A DNA stretch of 64,000 nt. Source: Sitta carolinensis (taxonomy: Eukaryota > Chordata > Aves > Passeriformes > Sittidae). The notes beneath the pieces are model-generated. The model worked only from the letters and a program-made list of their open reading frames with translations, had not been told where the DNA came from and made no database searches. Positions within the stretch are counted from its first letter, which is position 1. Every line of letters starts with the position of its first letter. Made by a program: the position numbers and the translations under genes. The stretch spans positions 2,494,501 to 2,558,500 of the forward strand of contig JAVUNC010000004.1 of NCBI GenBank assembly GCA_032173965.1. Reading direction: 5' to 3'. Shown piece by piece: positions 44,086-55,245 of the stretch.

Positions 44086-46149
44086 GCATAAAGCACAGCC
44101 TGACTTGTCCTTGAGCATTAAAATGTGCCATGGAGATGCCCCTTGGCCCATCCACACCGGTCCCTTTTGGGCACGTCCTTGGCACAGTGGTGCTGCCTCT
44201 GGCACTGTCCCAGGAAATTCCTGGCCATGGTGGACAAGCCAGCACAGGCCAAGGAGCATTCCCAGTGTGGAATCTGCCTGTGGAAACCCATCTTGAGGGC
44301 CTGAGGGAGGTTAATGGATGGCTGCAAGCTGGGCTGGAACATTTAAGCCTCTGGGCCACGGCGAGGTCTCAGGTGCTTTTTGTGAGAGACAGGAATCAAT
44401 GAGTGATTTCCCCGACAAAAAGAAGGGTTCTTGTAAACATCCTCTGCAAGAAAAGATATTATTAGATTACCTTTACCCACATTTTAGCAAGAATAGTGTT
44501 TGGGAATAGGCTGGGAATAGACATCTTTGAGCAGAAATGCTCGTACTGAAACACAATTACCAGCCCCAGCTTTGCACAGCTGCTCGTGTGGGGCCTCTGT
44601 TGTGTGATGCCAGATGCGAAAATGTCCCTTTGTTCAACAGTTCCACACAGTTTGTTCAACAGACGGTGACAATTTCATGTCGGGTTCATTCAGCTGAGCT
44701 CATCTATAAATTATGGAAATGGCCTGGGATTTCCCTGCCTGGGAGATAACCTGGTTATCTGTGCCACATGCCTGGAGCACAGGCTGGGGATGCAATGCAC
44801 CCCCAATGCCTCTGGAATCTCCAACTAAACCTTGCTCTCAGGGGATTAAACAATCCTGCAACTCAGCTGTTTATGTGGGACAAAAAATGTCATGGAGAAG
44901 CATTTTTTAGAAGAAGAGATTTTTTTTTTCCCTCCCTCTTTTTCCTGGCAAAAGATAAGAAATCACATGTGTGTAGTGTGGATTCACCTGGCTGAGCTTT
45001 GAAATTATTGTGAAAAATACCTGTGGTCTGTTTTCCACCCTCCCAACTACCCAAAGTGGACATGCTCCATGCCTTGGGATGCCCAATTCAGTTTGAAAGT
45101 TCCTTAGGACAGAGACCCATCACTCCTCATTATCCCACCAAAGGCCATACACATCTTGCTGATACATATATATATATATCTGTATGTATAAATAAATATA
45201 TCTATAAAATAATCTTGCCTGTAAACCCAGCGTTGTCATGGTGATTTGAAAGCTGCTGTAATGCAGTTAGTCTAATGCACAGACCCACTTTTATTTCAAA
45301 TCAACCATACAACAACTCACCTTATCTGTAACAGCATCTAACCTGCCCCTGGGGGAGCAAAAGCTCTCCATAAGGTTTTGCAGCTGCCTTTTTGGGGCAG
45401 TTGGACCTCACCTGGCTGCCAGAGGGTGTCAGCTCTTCCTGCAGCCCTGAGAATATTCCTGCTTATTTATAAATTACCAAATACAAACCTGGGCTTTTGG
45501 TTGGTGTTTGGGGCTGTCCTGCAGGAAGAGCCTGTCTGTAATTTTTAGTGCCACCTCAAAAGTGCAGCATGGAGGTGGGAGGCTGCTGTTTTTGTCCGTG
45601 TGCTCTATTCCTTAAATATTCAATGAGGAGACAACAAGAGGAGAGGGGAAAAAGGAAAAGAGGGATAAATTTTGCCAGCTCTGTAGAGATGCTCTGCAGG
45701 GAGCAGTTCAGCTCCAATGGAAGTCAGGGGGATGGGATCAGGTCTTGGGAAGACACTGTGAAACAAAAAGGAGGTGGAATGTTTATATTTAATTTTCAAG
45801 GACTGGAAGTTTCGTGCCTTTTCTGAAGAGAAGCCTCTCTATACCCATCATTATTCTGTATCAACTCAGGATACTCTGATTCCATCATTAAGTACAAAAT
45901 TTTCAGTTTTTTTCCCTTCCGTATAGAAAATTAGTCTGTAGATAAAGACAAGATGCTCTTGTATGTAAGATACAGATCTCTGTATTATATGTCTATACAT
46001 TATATATTATATTGCAAGTACAAAGGAAATTTCACCATATAAAATGGAATTATTACTTCCCAAAATGTTTTTCAGCACTGGGAAGGACCAGTTTTAGTTC
46101 TTAGTTCAGTACAGAGCAGGGAAAAATGGGTGAAGTTGGGGGGAATTCT
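44086..46149. other. Single-copy DNA, no gene seen
   Basis: Contains an (AT)n run at 45,166-45,179 and an AT-rich patch at 45,985-46,015. No exon identified. Confidence 0.45.
45166..45179. repeat. (AT)7 microsatellite
   Basis: Short perfect AT run followed by a TATGTATAAATA-like AT-rich stretch. Confidence 0.85.
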
Positions 46150-46432
46150 CCTCTGACCAGGGACAGGGCCCAGGGAGTGGCTGGAGCTGTGTCAGGGGAG
46201 GTTTGGGTTGGATATCAGGGATAAGTTCTTCCCCCAGAGCGTGTCAGGCTCTGGAGCAGCCCCCAAGGAATGGGGACATTCCCAAGGCTGCCAGAGCTCC
46301 AGGAGGGTTTGGCCAACGCTCTCAGGGATGCACAGGGTGGGATTTTGGGGTGTCCTGTGCATGGCCAGGAGCTGGACTAGCTGATCCTGGTGGGTTCCTC
46401 CCAGTTCAGGACACTCCTCCGTTCTGATTCCG
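46150..46432 (+). mobile_element. CR1 LINE, 3' end fragment, older subfamily
   Basis: The plus strand shows 'ttgggttggatatcagggat', 'agttcttcccccagagcgtg', 'cccaaggctgccagagctcc' and 'ggccaggagctggactagct'. Same subfamily as the copies at 19983 and 47815. Confidence 0.93.
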
Positions 46433-47039
46433 TGGTAGCACACGCAGCCCTGGGATGAACAACAGTGAAAACCAAGTGGGATTTTAACCTTTCAAGTCAC
46501 ACATTTTAACTCTGGGAAGCCAAGGAAGTCCAAGGCAGAATAGAAACGTGAATCCTTCAGTGTGTCCTCTCCTCATTTTGAATCCCTGTGGTTTCCAGCA
46601 GAACCATCCAGGGCTGGAATGTATGGATGTGGGAAAGGTTGCGGAAAAAGATTATTTAAGAAACAGTATGCAATGATCTGATAAAAGATGACAACATAAT
46701 TAATATCCTCGAGGAGGCAGAGTTAAAGCTCTATGAGCCTTGCATTTCTCATTTCCTGACTTTTGAGTGCTTAACTGTGCATATTTAATGTTATATTAAA
46801 ATAAAGGAGAGGCACACGTTCTAGGCAAAGAGCCCCTTTCCTGCTACTTGAGGATGCAGAATTATTTCACAGAAGATGCATTGTTTTGATGGGATCTGCA
46901 TGATGTGAATTGAAGTGACATCAGCTGCGAGCCACATCTATAATTCTAATCTATAATATATTCGTAAATTGGGCTGTGCATGATTCTCTCCAGTATCAGA
47001 GGACATGCTGCTTTCTGACAGACATCAGCTGAATGTGAA
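46433..47039. other. Single-copy AT-rich DNA, possible conserved non-coding element
   Basis: 46,640-46,985 is repeat-free and rich in AT words such as TTAATATCC and ATAATATATTCGTAAATT. Confidence 0.4.
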
Positions 47040-47196
47040 ATCACAGAATCCCAGAATGGTTTGGGTGGGAAGGGACCTTAAAGCTCACCTCATTCCATGG
47101 GCAGGGATACCTTCCACTATCCCAGATTGCTCCAACCTGGCTTTGGACACTTTCAGGGATGGGACAGCCACAGCTTCTCTGGGCAACCTTTGGACA
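47040..47196 (-). mobile_element. CR1 LINE, 3' end fragment
   Basis: The plus strand begins 'atcacagaatcccagaatgg' and continues through 'ttccatgggcagggatacct' to 'cttctctgggcaacctttg'. Confidence 0.92.
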
Positions 47197-47814
47197 GAGG
47201 CAATCCCACAGGACCTGGTGGTCTGGAGCTAAAATTCCTGAAAGAGTTTTGTCCTAATAGAAACAAGAAGAGGCTGAGGCTGTTTTGCTTCTCTGCACAT
47301 AGAGCAAGTGGTTTGAGCTGGGGAGGAAAACCTGGCCTGGGGAAGTGACCTAGAATGAATTCCTAGTTTTGCTGCAGGGGATGGTGGGAGCTCCCTTATT
47401 GTAACACTGAGCTGAAATGAGGTAAAGCTGCTTAGAAACAGATTTCCAGACATAAGGGTAGGTAGTGACTTCTTAAGAAGCACAGGGGAAGGGGCTCAGT
47501 GGGGATTATTCCCAGAGATGTCACCGAGACACACTACAAATGTTTCCTCTTGTAACTTCTTAGGAGAAAAACCTGAATTCTCAGCAGGCGGTGTCACTGC
47601 TCTGCTCTTTAATGTGCCTGCCTGGCTGTGCTGCCACCTCCCAGCTCTGGTGTCAAAGTCACAAATCTGCACAGCCCTGCAGATGGAAGATCACGTTAAA
47701 TAATGAATTCCCAAATTAATGCACAGCACTTGGAGGTGGAGAGGAGGTGAAGTATCAAGGTGATGCTGGGGAAATGGCAGCTCTTGTTGTTCATACCCAT
47801 CAGACTTGAATGGC
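47197..47814. other. Single-copy DNA, no gene seen
   Basis: No recognised element. Confidence 0.5.
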
Positions 47815-48060
47815 TGCAGGGGTGTCAGGGGAAGTTTAGGCTGGAAATTAGGATAAAATTCTTCCCCCAGAGGGTGTCTGGGCACTGAACAGGCTTCCCA
47901 GGGAATGGGCACGGCCCCAAAGCTGCCAGAGCTCCAGGGGCATTTGGACACTGCTCTCAGGGACATTTTGGGATTGTTGGGGTGTCTGTGCAGGGCCAGG
48001 AGTTGGACTGGATGATCCTTGTGTGTCCATTCCAACTCAGGACATTCTGTGATTCTGTGA
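47815..48060 (+). mobile_element. CR1 LINE, 3' end fragment, older subfamily
   Basis: The plus strand shows 'tttaggctggaaattaggat', 'aaattcttcccccagagggt' and 'gggattgttggggtgtctgt', with a tail ATTCTGTGATTCTGTGAAAT. Confidence 0.94.
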
Positions 48061-50032
48061 AATCCTGCTCTCATCCTCGTGCTCTCAGAGCACCAGGGCT
48101 TTTTCCTCACATCTGAACCTTCTCTGTGTTCCAAACATCCAGAAAGCCTCTATCCAAGTGCCAACCCTGTGTCACCCAACAGGACAGGCCTGGAGGCAGA
48201 AGTGCCTTGGCCTAGACAAAATGTAACTTAGGTCTTTTTTTGGGAACTTCAGGAATTATAAGGCTACTGCATTCACTGTTTTGAAATTTGGACAAACCCT
48301 TATGTAACATAGTTACATCTGTCTCGCAAGGGCACCCCCCACAATAAATATTCATATCAGATCAATAAAATGTCTGAATAGGTGTGGAGGGGAGACTGGA
48401 ATGTGTACAGATGGGGTTTAATGGACATTTTAGGCATTTTTGCAGACCCTGGCACTATTGATGCAAACCTGGAATAATTTTGTCTATGGACGTGGACCCA
48501 AACTGACCAAAGGTCCACCCAGCTCCTTGCTCCCATGGCAGCCACCTGGGCTGGGCCTTAATCTCAGCCTAAATATGATGAGGTGTGGGAAAAGCATAGC
48601 TCAAGCCTTCCTTTTTCAGACAAAATCAGGCAGGTTTGGAGATAAGGTGACTGGAGTAGGAAGTGAGACCTCCAGATTAGAACAATTCATTCTTTTTCCA
48701 AAGGTATTAGGAGGAAAAGGACAAGCTCTGGGTACTGGAAGATTGTGATGTCATTCCTTGTAAACTTCAAATAATAAAGATGCAGAGAGGAGGTGTTGTC
48801 TTGGAGATTTAGAACGGACTGAGAAGGAATTTGAAGGAATCCTCTTTGTGGATCCTTTTGATCCAGTTCTTTTCTGACAGTGGAACAGATTTGATGACCC
48901 ACCTGGTTGACCAGGCTGGGATGGAGAGCTCTTGCTCTGGCCAGATTCCCAAAGCCCTCCGCTGCAGTGCCCACTGACAGATCCCAGCCTCTGAGGGTCT
49001 TACTGTGTGTTTTGGGACATGCACAGCTCAGAGCATGTGCTGAAGAGCAGAAACTTCCATAATATGAGCATCTGGAGCCATTCAGCAGGATTTGCAAGAC
49101 CTTACGGCACGGAACAAAGAGAGATTTGGATACCATAGGGAAGCTCAGCCAGACTGAGGGAATAATATCCTGAACCCTGCTTGGATGTGGTCATGGAAAA
49201 AGGAAAGTTTTTTGGTTTATTTTGCTGCTACAAACCTTTAGAAGTTGGTTGAGAGGCTAAACTCTGATAATGAGAAAAAACCCCAAGAGTGAGAACAAAG
49301 TGAAACCCCCCCTGTCAGCAACATCCTTTCATTGGGGTGCAATAGGAACAAAATAATCCTTCCTTTTATAAAGCCACAATTAATTTCTGATCACTGGTAG
49401 TATCCTGGATGTTGTCTTCTGCTGTATTTGTACTCCTGACAGAGAGAGGAGCTGCCAGGTACCCAATAATAAAAGTAATAAAAAGCTGCCAGGTGATGTA
49501 AACTTTGGAGAAGGAATTTCCGTGAAGGGGACATGAGTCAGGACTCTCTGTGCCATCCCTGCCAGCAGGCTGCTATGTAGGACACCGTAGCTTGTGTTCC
49601 CTTCACACCCAGTTTACACCAAAATAGCTCCTCTGGCATCAAAGTCTGAGCTGCAGGAGGAGGTGGAGGATCAGATCCAGGTGCAGTTGCACGGCTGGGA
49701 AAAGAGGAGATCCTGGCTTCTCCTTTCTCCTGCTGCCCCCTTCCACAATTCCATTCCACATGGATTCGTGTGCTGAGCCACTTCAGAGATCTAAACCGGC
49801 ACAAAATGTTGTGGATTGGTTTTCTGCTGACACAATTCCCTGGGCAAGTTGTCCAGAAGGCAGCAAGAGCTCCAGCACTCACCTGAGGAGACTGGGAGAG
49901 CTCTGAGCAAGTCCCTTGCAGCAGCACTCGTGCCTTTGGCCAGGGGACAGCAGCACCTCAGCTTGTGGTGCAGGTATATTGATTTTTTATGTAACTCAGT
50001 GAATTGTTTGACTCAGCAACCTTAGAGGCCAC
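48061..50032. other. Single-copy DNA, no gene seen
   Basis: Nearly 2 kb without a recognised repeat. Frames of 149 (48,687-49,136 minus) and 129 (49,538-49,927 minus) codons contain no recognised domain. Confidence 0.4.
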
Positions 50033-50397
50033 AGAGTCATGAAATGGTTTGGGTTGTAAGGGACCTTAAAGCTCCTCTCACTCCACCGCCTGCCATGGGA
50101 AACTTCCACTATCCCAGGGTGCTCCAAGCCATGTCCAGCTTGGCCTTGGACACTGCCAGGCATCCAGGGGCAGCCACAGCTTCTCTGGGCACCCTGGGCC
50201 AGGTCTTCCCACCCTCCCAGGGAACAATTCCTTCCCAGTATCCCATCTCTCCCTGCCCTCTGTTAGCCTGAACCCATTCCCTGTGTCCTGTCCCTCCATG
50301 CCTTGTCCCCAGTCCCTCTCCAGCTCTCCTGGAGCCCCTTTAGGCTCTGCAAGGGGCTCTGAGCTCTCCCTGGATCCTTCTCTTCTCCAGGGGAGCA
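50033..50397 (-). mobile_element. CR1 LINE, long 3' fragment
   Basis: Minus-strand copy from a tail 'cagagtcatgaaatggtttg' to 'ggctctgcaaggggctctga' and 'ggatccttctcttctccagg'. Close to the young-copy consensus. Confidence 0.95.
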
Positions 50398-51599
50398 CCC
50401 CAAGCTTATTGAACTTGGTTGCTGGGCCAATCCTCGTGGGTCTTACTTCCTACCCGAATCCGATGGAAATTTGCCTCAAACCCATTAATTTCATTCTTTG
50501 TGACATTGCTTTCGGTGACAGCTTTGAATCAGATCTAAGTCTGATTTCAAGGAATAGAGCAGGGGATCCTGGAAGTGATTCCAGATGAGTGGCCCAATGT
50601 CCTGGTACAAATATCACTCAATTAAAGCATTTTCCATCCATTCTCTCTTACAATTATGGATGTTTTATTGATGCAGAGCTAAATCAAGTTTCTGCCATCA
50701 CTACACTCTTTTCTTCCACTCCCAGCTGGCATTTCATGCAGCACATATTGCAGTTTTCTTTTTGAACAGAAGCCTTTTCATCTACTGGAAAGCAGAAAAA
50801 TGCCATAGGTGACATAGTTTAGCAGCATTAATCACATTAAATCTGTCTGAACTGCTGCAGATGGAAAAAAAAAAAAAAAAAAAAAGAGTCCTGTTTGCAT
50901 GTCAGGGCTCCAGGAAAACTGATTTTCCTTTCAGAGATGAGAACTGCATTTTCCTTTCATTTAGTTTAAAGAGAACAGAAACTTGTGTCTGGAAAGGATT
51001 CCCTGGGTCAGCTAATGTGGTTCCTTGTTGTTCGGGGCAACAATCTCACAGAATCCTTCCCATAAAAATGGATCAAGTACCATTTAACACCTAGAGAGGT
51101 TTTTCTCCCAGTTATTCCCATTGTGAGGGGGAATAACCTCATTTATCTGAGAGTAAAAGATTTTGGTTGTAATATTTTTTATTTAATTTCCACAGGTCTT
51201 CATGGCCAATTGAGCCACAGCTGTGGTTCGAATTCTCTCTCAAACCCTGTGCACATCTGCTGGTTGCTCATGGGCCTTGGACAGGGAACAGAAATGCTTT
51301 GGAGGACCAGGATAACGTGGAATGGCAATTCTGCTTTGCCAGATGGTGCCATATTTTAGAAGAAAACTGTCAGTCATTGCCTGTTGGACTAATTCCTTGT
51401 GCCAACCACTACAACAAAGCTGATAATGGATGATTTGGGAGTTGAAACCATGGAGGATTTAGGGATTTTCTTGCACTGGAGCTTGAGTGAGCTTTTCATC
51501 AGTGCAGGAGTTGAGGCTGTGAATTCCCTATACAGCACAAATGCAGGGATGGAGCAATGAACAAGCACCAGGATGAGGTGAATTGTCCTGAAGTTTAAT
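50398..51599. other. Single-copy DNA with a 21-bp A run
   Basis: No gene recognised. The A run is at 50,865-50,885. Confidence 0.45.
50865..50885. repeat. Poly(A) tract, 21 bp
   Basis: Uninterrupted A run on the plus strand. Confidence 0.95.
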
Positions 51600-52080
51600 C
51601 ATGGAATCAGTGGAAATGACCTCTAAGGACTGGGAATGGGACCAGGAATATGGGACAGGGACTGGGATCAGGAATGGGACCAGGACCAGGAATGGGGCAG
51701 GACTGGGAATGGGACCAGGAATAGGGACAGGGACCAGCAATGGGACCAGGAATGGGAATGTGGGAATGGGACAGGGAATATGGAAACAGCAACTGGAGAG
51801 AGATTATGGGATGGGATTTAAATAGATGGGACCGAGATCAGAAGTGGGAATACAGGAGCAGGAATACAGAAATGTAAATATGGGAACAGCAACCAGATAG
51901 AGAATATGGGACAGCAACAGGGAATGAGATCGAGAATGGGATCTGGACTGGGATGGGGGCAGGACAGGACTGGGAGTGGGGTGACATGGAAATGGGTGGG
52001 TGGCAAGGGGGTGACAGCAGGGATGGGGAAATCTTGGACAGGGGACACTGGGAACCGGGATGGGGGGACATGGGGACAGT
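51600..52080. repeat. G/A-rich degenerate minisatellite
   Basis: Irregular units built from GGGA(A/C)(C/T)AGGAATGGGACC and similar words are densest at 51,620-51,790 and continue less regularly to about 52,080. The unit is about 12 bp (AATGGGACCAGG) with GGGACAGGGACT variants. The plus strand is strongly purine-biased. It lies just downstream of the zinc-finger pseudogene. The frames of up to 179 codons across it are low-complexity artefacts. Confidence 0.85.
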
Positions 52081-52284
52081 TCCAGGTGAGTGGCTCCTTG
52101 AACAGCTGCCCCAGAATCTCCACCAGGGTCTCCCAGTGCAGCTGGAGCCACTCAGCCTCAGGTGTCCAAAGCTCTGAGCAACCCCCAAGTTCCTCCCAGG
52201 AACCCTCAACTCCCTCAAACCCAGCATTCCCCACATCCCTTGGAAGAACCTCCCATAACCCCATCCATGTCTTAGTTCAATGTC

Positions 52285-52299
52285 TTTATTTTCTTTATT
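52285..52299 (-). terminator. Polyadenylation signals of the zinc-finger pseudogene
   Basis: Two overlapping-spaced AATAAA hexamers on the minus strand, about 90 bp after the final stop codon. Confidence 0.6.
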
Positions 52300-52461
52300 T
52301 TTATCCAGCATGGATCCTCCTACGGGGGATGGAGCTGGAGCAGCACATGAAGCTCTACCTGCACTCAGGGCACTCACAGGGCTTCCCTTAGTGCTGCCTC
52401 TGTTGGTGTTGGGTCAAGGCTGAGCTCTGTGAGAATCTCCTCCCACACTTGGGACACTCGG

Positions 52462-52608
52462 GTGGATGCACCAGTGCCTGACGAGGGTGGAGCTGTGGTT
52501 GAAGCCCTTCCTGCAGTCAGGGCAGTGGAAAGGCCTCTCCTCTGTGTGAATCTGTTGGTGCTTGAGGAGATTTGAGCTGCTCTGAAACCTCTTCCTGCAT
52601 TTATCACA
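52462..52608 (-). pseudogene. Two complete C2H2 fingers inside the pseudogene
   Basis: 52546-52608 encodes [21 protein letters not shown] and 52462-52524 encodes [21 protein letters not shown] on the minus strand. Both have C-X2-C-X12-H-X3-H spacing, joined by a TEERPFH linker. The Gly after the second Cys, usual in this family, is Arg in both. A further finger before them has lost its histidines, and one after them (from 52456) is in another frame. Confidence 0.88.
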
Positions 52609-52946
52609 CGTGTAGGGCCTCTCCACCATGTGGGTTCTCCCGTCCCACAGATCAGGTCGGATCTCTGGCTGAAGCTCTTCCTGCATTCTGAGCACTTGTG
52701 AGGCTTCCCCCATCCTGAAGCTGCTCACGGTCCCCCAGCTCCGAGCTCTGGCTGCCTCCCTGGCCCAGGGTGGGGGTTTCCTCCTTGGATCCCCGTGATC
52801 TGTGTTTGCAGCCCCTTCTCATGCGAGTTCTCTGGGCTTTTCCTCCCTGCTGGATTCCTGTGCCGTGGAGCCGCTCAAAGCCACCTCTGCCATGAGGTTC
52901 TGTCATGGATATTTGTCCTTTCTGGTCTCCACCCTCAGGTCCTTGT

Positions 52947-53130
52947 CTGGAGCAGGAAGGACATGGAGAGGATGGGATTTTCCCCTGTGCCACAGGGAAG
53001 GAGAAAGAGATCCCCCCAATCTGTCCCCGTCAGGATGGTGTCGGCAGCGGGGTTGTCCTGCAGCCAGGGCCATGCTGGGCTGGCAGATGGAGCAGGAGAG
53101 AGGGGAAAGGGGCACTGACTTCCTCCTCAC
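52947..53130 (-). other. Intron of the zinc-finger pseudogene
   Basis: 184 bp with GT at 53129-53130 and AG at 52947-52948, and a pyrimidine-rich stretch before the acceptor. A short intron here is usual for this family. Confidence 0.65.
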
Positions 53131-53179
53131 CTGCCTGGAGCTCCCAGGACATCTTCCTCACAGCCTCCTCCTCCTCCAT
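53131..53179 (-). pseudogene. Exon 1 coding part of the zinc-finger pseudogene
   Basis: 49 nt from ATG to the splice donor, leaving one base for the next codon. Upstream on the same strand the 5' sequence (to about 53,317) remains open in another frame and resembles untranslated sequence of this family. I infer the splice from the GTGAGG donor and the family-typical protein join. Confidence 0.7.
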
Positions 53180-53317
53180 CCTGCCAAGGTTTGGGAATAG
53201 GAAATCCTGGTTTGAGGGGGAAAACAAGGGCTGAGCGTGTTGGGTTTGAGGTTCCCGCTGCCCAAATGCAGCTGGAGAAGTCACTGTCCCTTTTGACCTC
53301 GGGGGGCTGGGATCCCA

Positions 53318-53714
53318 CTCATCCCCAGCGTCCCCTACCTCTCCAGGCTGCCTGGGGTTCCCCAGCTCCAGGATCGCCCCTCTGTGCTCTCCCCACTCCG
53401 GGGCTCCCGCATTCCCCCTCAGCTCTCCCGTGGATTCCCCAACCCATTATCACCCCCCTCCCTGCTGCTACCGGGTGATTGCCACGTGGGACCCACCAAG
53501 GTCCCTCCTCCAGGGGCATTTCCCACTCAACTTTGGGGTCCTGCAAGATTCAAACATCCCCTGCCCTGCAAAAAAACCCTCTGGAGACCCCCCCCCCCCA
53601 TGGATTTGGGGTGAGCTCCCCCTCCTTGCTCCCCTGCGGGTTCTGGGGGGAGCGATGCTGCAGGAGCCCTGGGAGCTGTGGCCTGAGCAGGTGGGCAGGG
53701 AAACTGTATGGTTC
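53318..53714. other. GC-rich upstream region of the zinc-finger pseudogene
   Basis: GC-rich sequence with C runs (C12 at 53,588-53,599), immediately 5' of the pseudogene on the minus strand, so it may hold its former promoter. No TATA box or upstream exon could be assigned. Confidence 0.4.
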
Positions 53715-54062
53715 TGCTGCTGCTGCTGCTCCTTCCACTCCTCCTCTTCCTCCTCCTCCTCTGTCCCTCCTCTTCCTGCTCTTCCTCTTCCTCCCGCTCC
53801 TCCTCTTCCACCTCCTCCTTTCTCCTCCTGTCCCTGCTCCTTCTCTTCCTCCTGGTCCTCCTCTTCCACCTCCTCGTTTCTCCCTCTGCCTGCTCATCTC
53901 TTCCTCCTCCTCCTCTGTCCTCCTCTTCCTGGTTCTCTCTTCCACTCCTCCTTCTCCCTCCTTGCCTGCTCATCCTCTTCCTCCTGTTCCTCTGTCCCTC
54001 CTCTTCCTCTCACTTCTCCTTGTCCTGGTCCTGGTCTTGGACTTGTTTCTCCTCCTCCACTC
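53715..54062. repeat. 350-bp pyrimidine tract (CTCCTC/CTTCCT)n
   Basis: On the plus strand almost only C and T, in CTC/CTT triplets with a few breaks (GCTGCTGCTG at the left edge, TGCTCATC inside). Read in different frames it gives artificial Leu/Ser/Pro-rich (plus) and Glu/Arg-rich (minus) proteins of up to 297 codons. Tracts like this can form triplex DNA. Confidence 0.92.
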
Positions 54063-55067
54063 CCACCCAAGCCCAGGCAAGTGTCAACACCCAAAAGCAG
54101 CCATGCTCTGCCCTGGAGGTGTTCCCAGAGCTTCCCCACCCCATGGGGCTCTAAGATCATCCAGTCATGATGCTCTGCTGCCAAAGAGCAAGGGGGAGAG
54201 GATTGGTGGCAGAATCCTGGGAGATCCTTGGATCGCTGGCTTGCCAAAAAAAGCTTATTTTGACAGGCAGTTTGATCCCAAAATCTTGGAAAGGCAGCAT
54301 CCTGCCACTCTGAGGTTGGCTGATGCAGGTTCTGGTTCAGCAGCACAGTGGAGATCAGCTTCTAAGGCTTAGAGATATCTAAGATGGAGATTGAGGTAGA
54401 AAACACCTAATTCTGAAAGATTTATCTGCAAATATCATCCAGTGGGAAAAGGTGGAAGGAAATGCCAGAGCCAAAGTGCCATCCAAATGACAAATGACTG
54501 AAGGCTGCTCACCCCAGCTCGTGTCATCAGCAGATAAATTAGTGGAATAATGTTTTCAGCTGCTTGATAATGTACAGGTGGAAGAAGAAAAAAAGCTTAA
54601 CAGCAGTAATTAATATGGAACAGATAAAGAGAGGCCCTAAACAGCCTCAGAAATTGTGCAGTGTAAAATTCCTGTAAAGTGAAAAACCTTTTAGGAAATG
54701 CTCTGGACGGTCCCACCAGCTGCCTGCTGTGGTCATAGGAGGAAATTATTAATGACCCTGTCTCTATCCAAGAGATTTCCTGGATGATTCTGTCCCGGGA
54801 TTCCACTTGTCTCATTGAGAGGTGCATCATGGGTGAAGCTTGAAGGGCAGAGCCTGGTTTCATCCACGGTATTAATTAGTACACATACTCTTAATTTACT
54901 TTTTGAAGCAGGTTGACCATGTGCAAACTGCCCTTGGGATGATCCCTGGACCCCCTCTTTGAAACTATGCTGGGAAAGGATGAGAAAGGGAGTTAGTGGG
55001 ATAAAAACATGCCATGGACTGCTCTAAACCCTTTCTGATGATGTTCTTCTCCCTGTGCCCATCACTG
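54063..55067. other. Single-copy DNA, no gene seen
   Basis: No recognised element. Confidence 0.5.
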
Positions 55068-55245
55068 AGATTGGAAAAGCCTTCCAAGCCTTGGAGTCCA
55101 ACCATTCCCCAGTGCTGCCAAGGCCACCACTGATCCATGTCCCCAGGTGCCACATCCACATGGCTTTTAAATCAAGGATTTAAAAGTTCCCCAAGGATGG
55201 GAACTCCCCCACCATCCTGGGCGACGCAAACCTTTCAGGGCCCTT
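55068..55245 (-). mobile_element. CR1 LINE, 3' fragment, older subfamily
   Basis: The plus strand shows 'gattggaaaagccttccaag', 'tgccaaggccaccactgatc' and 'ccatgtccccaggtgccaca', with a small internal duplication of 'aatcaaggatttaaaa'. Confidence 0.88.

Larger units (their letters stand above)
52280..53317 (-). pseudogene. C2H2 zinc-finger pseudogene (songbird-expanded family), two exons
   Basis: On the minus strand the likely start codon is at 53179, beginning MEEEEAVRKMSWELQA. The exon ends at 53131 with CAG|GTGAGG, a 184-bp intron follows, and the next exon starts at 52946 after CTGCTCCAG. The join is phase 1 and gives QADKDLRVETR, the usual linker of this bird family. Exon 2 then has an in-frame TGA at 52903-52905 and several frameshifts. 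A basic segment ([11 protein letters not shown]) and three to four C2H2 fingers lie in different frames, ending at TAA 52388-52390. Two AATAAA hexamers follow at 52285-52290 and 52294-52299. An intact relative would be a nuclear DNA-binding protein. This copy cannot make the full protein. Confidence 0.85.

Noticed and set aside
51838..52391. Open frames of 148-179 codons over the minisatellite
   Set aside because: They are composed of repeat units, overlap on both strands and show no domain. The right end overlaps the zinc-finger pseudogene on the opposite or a shifted frame.
53430..54372. Open frames of 246 and 297 codons (plus) and 131-150 codons (minus)
   Set aside because: They run through the CTC/CTT tract and consist of Leu/Ser/Pro or Glu/Arg low-complexity sequence. 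All frames are open there because the tract lacks stop triplets.
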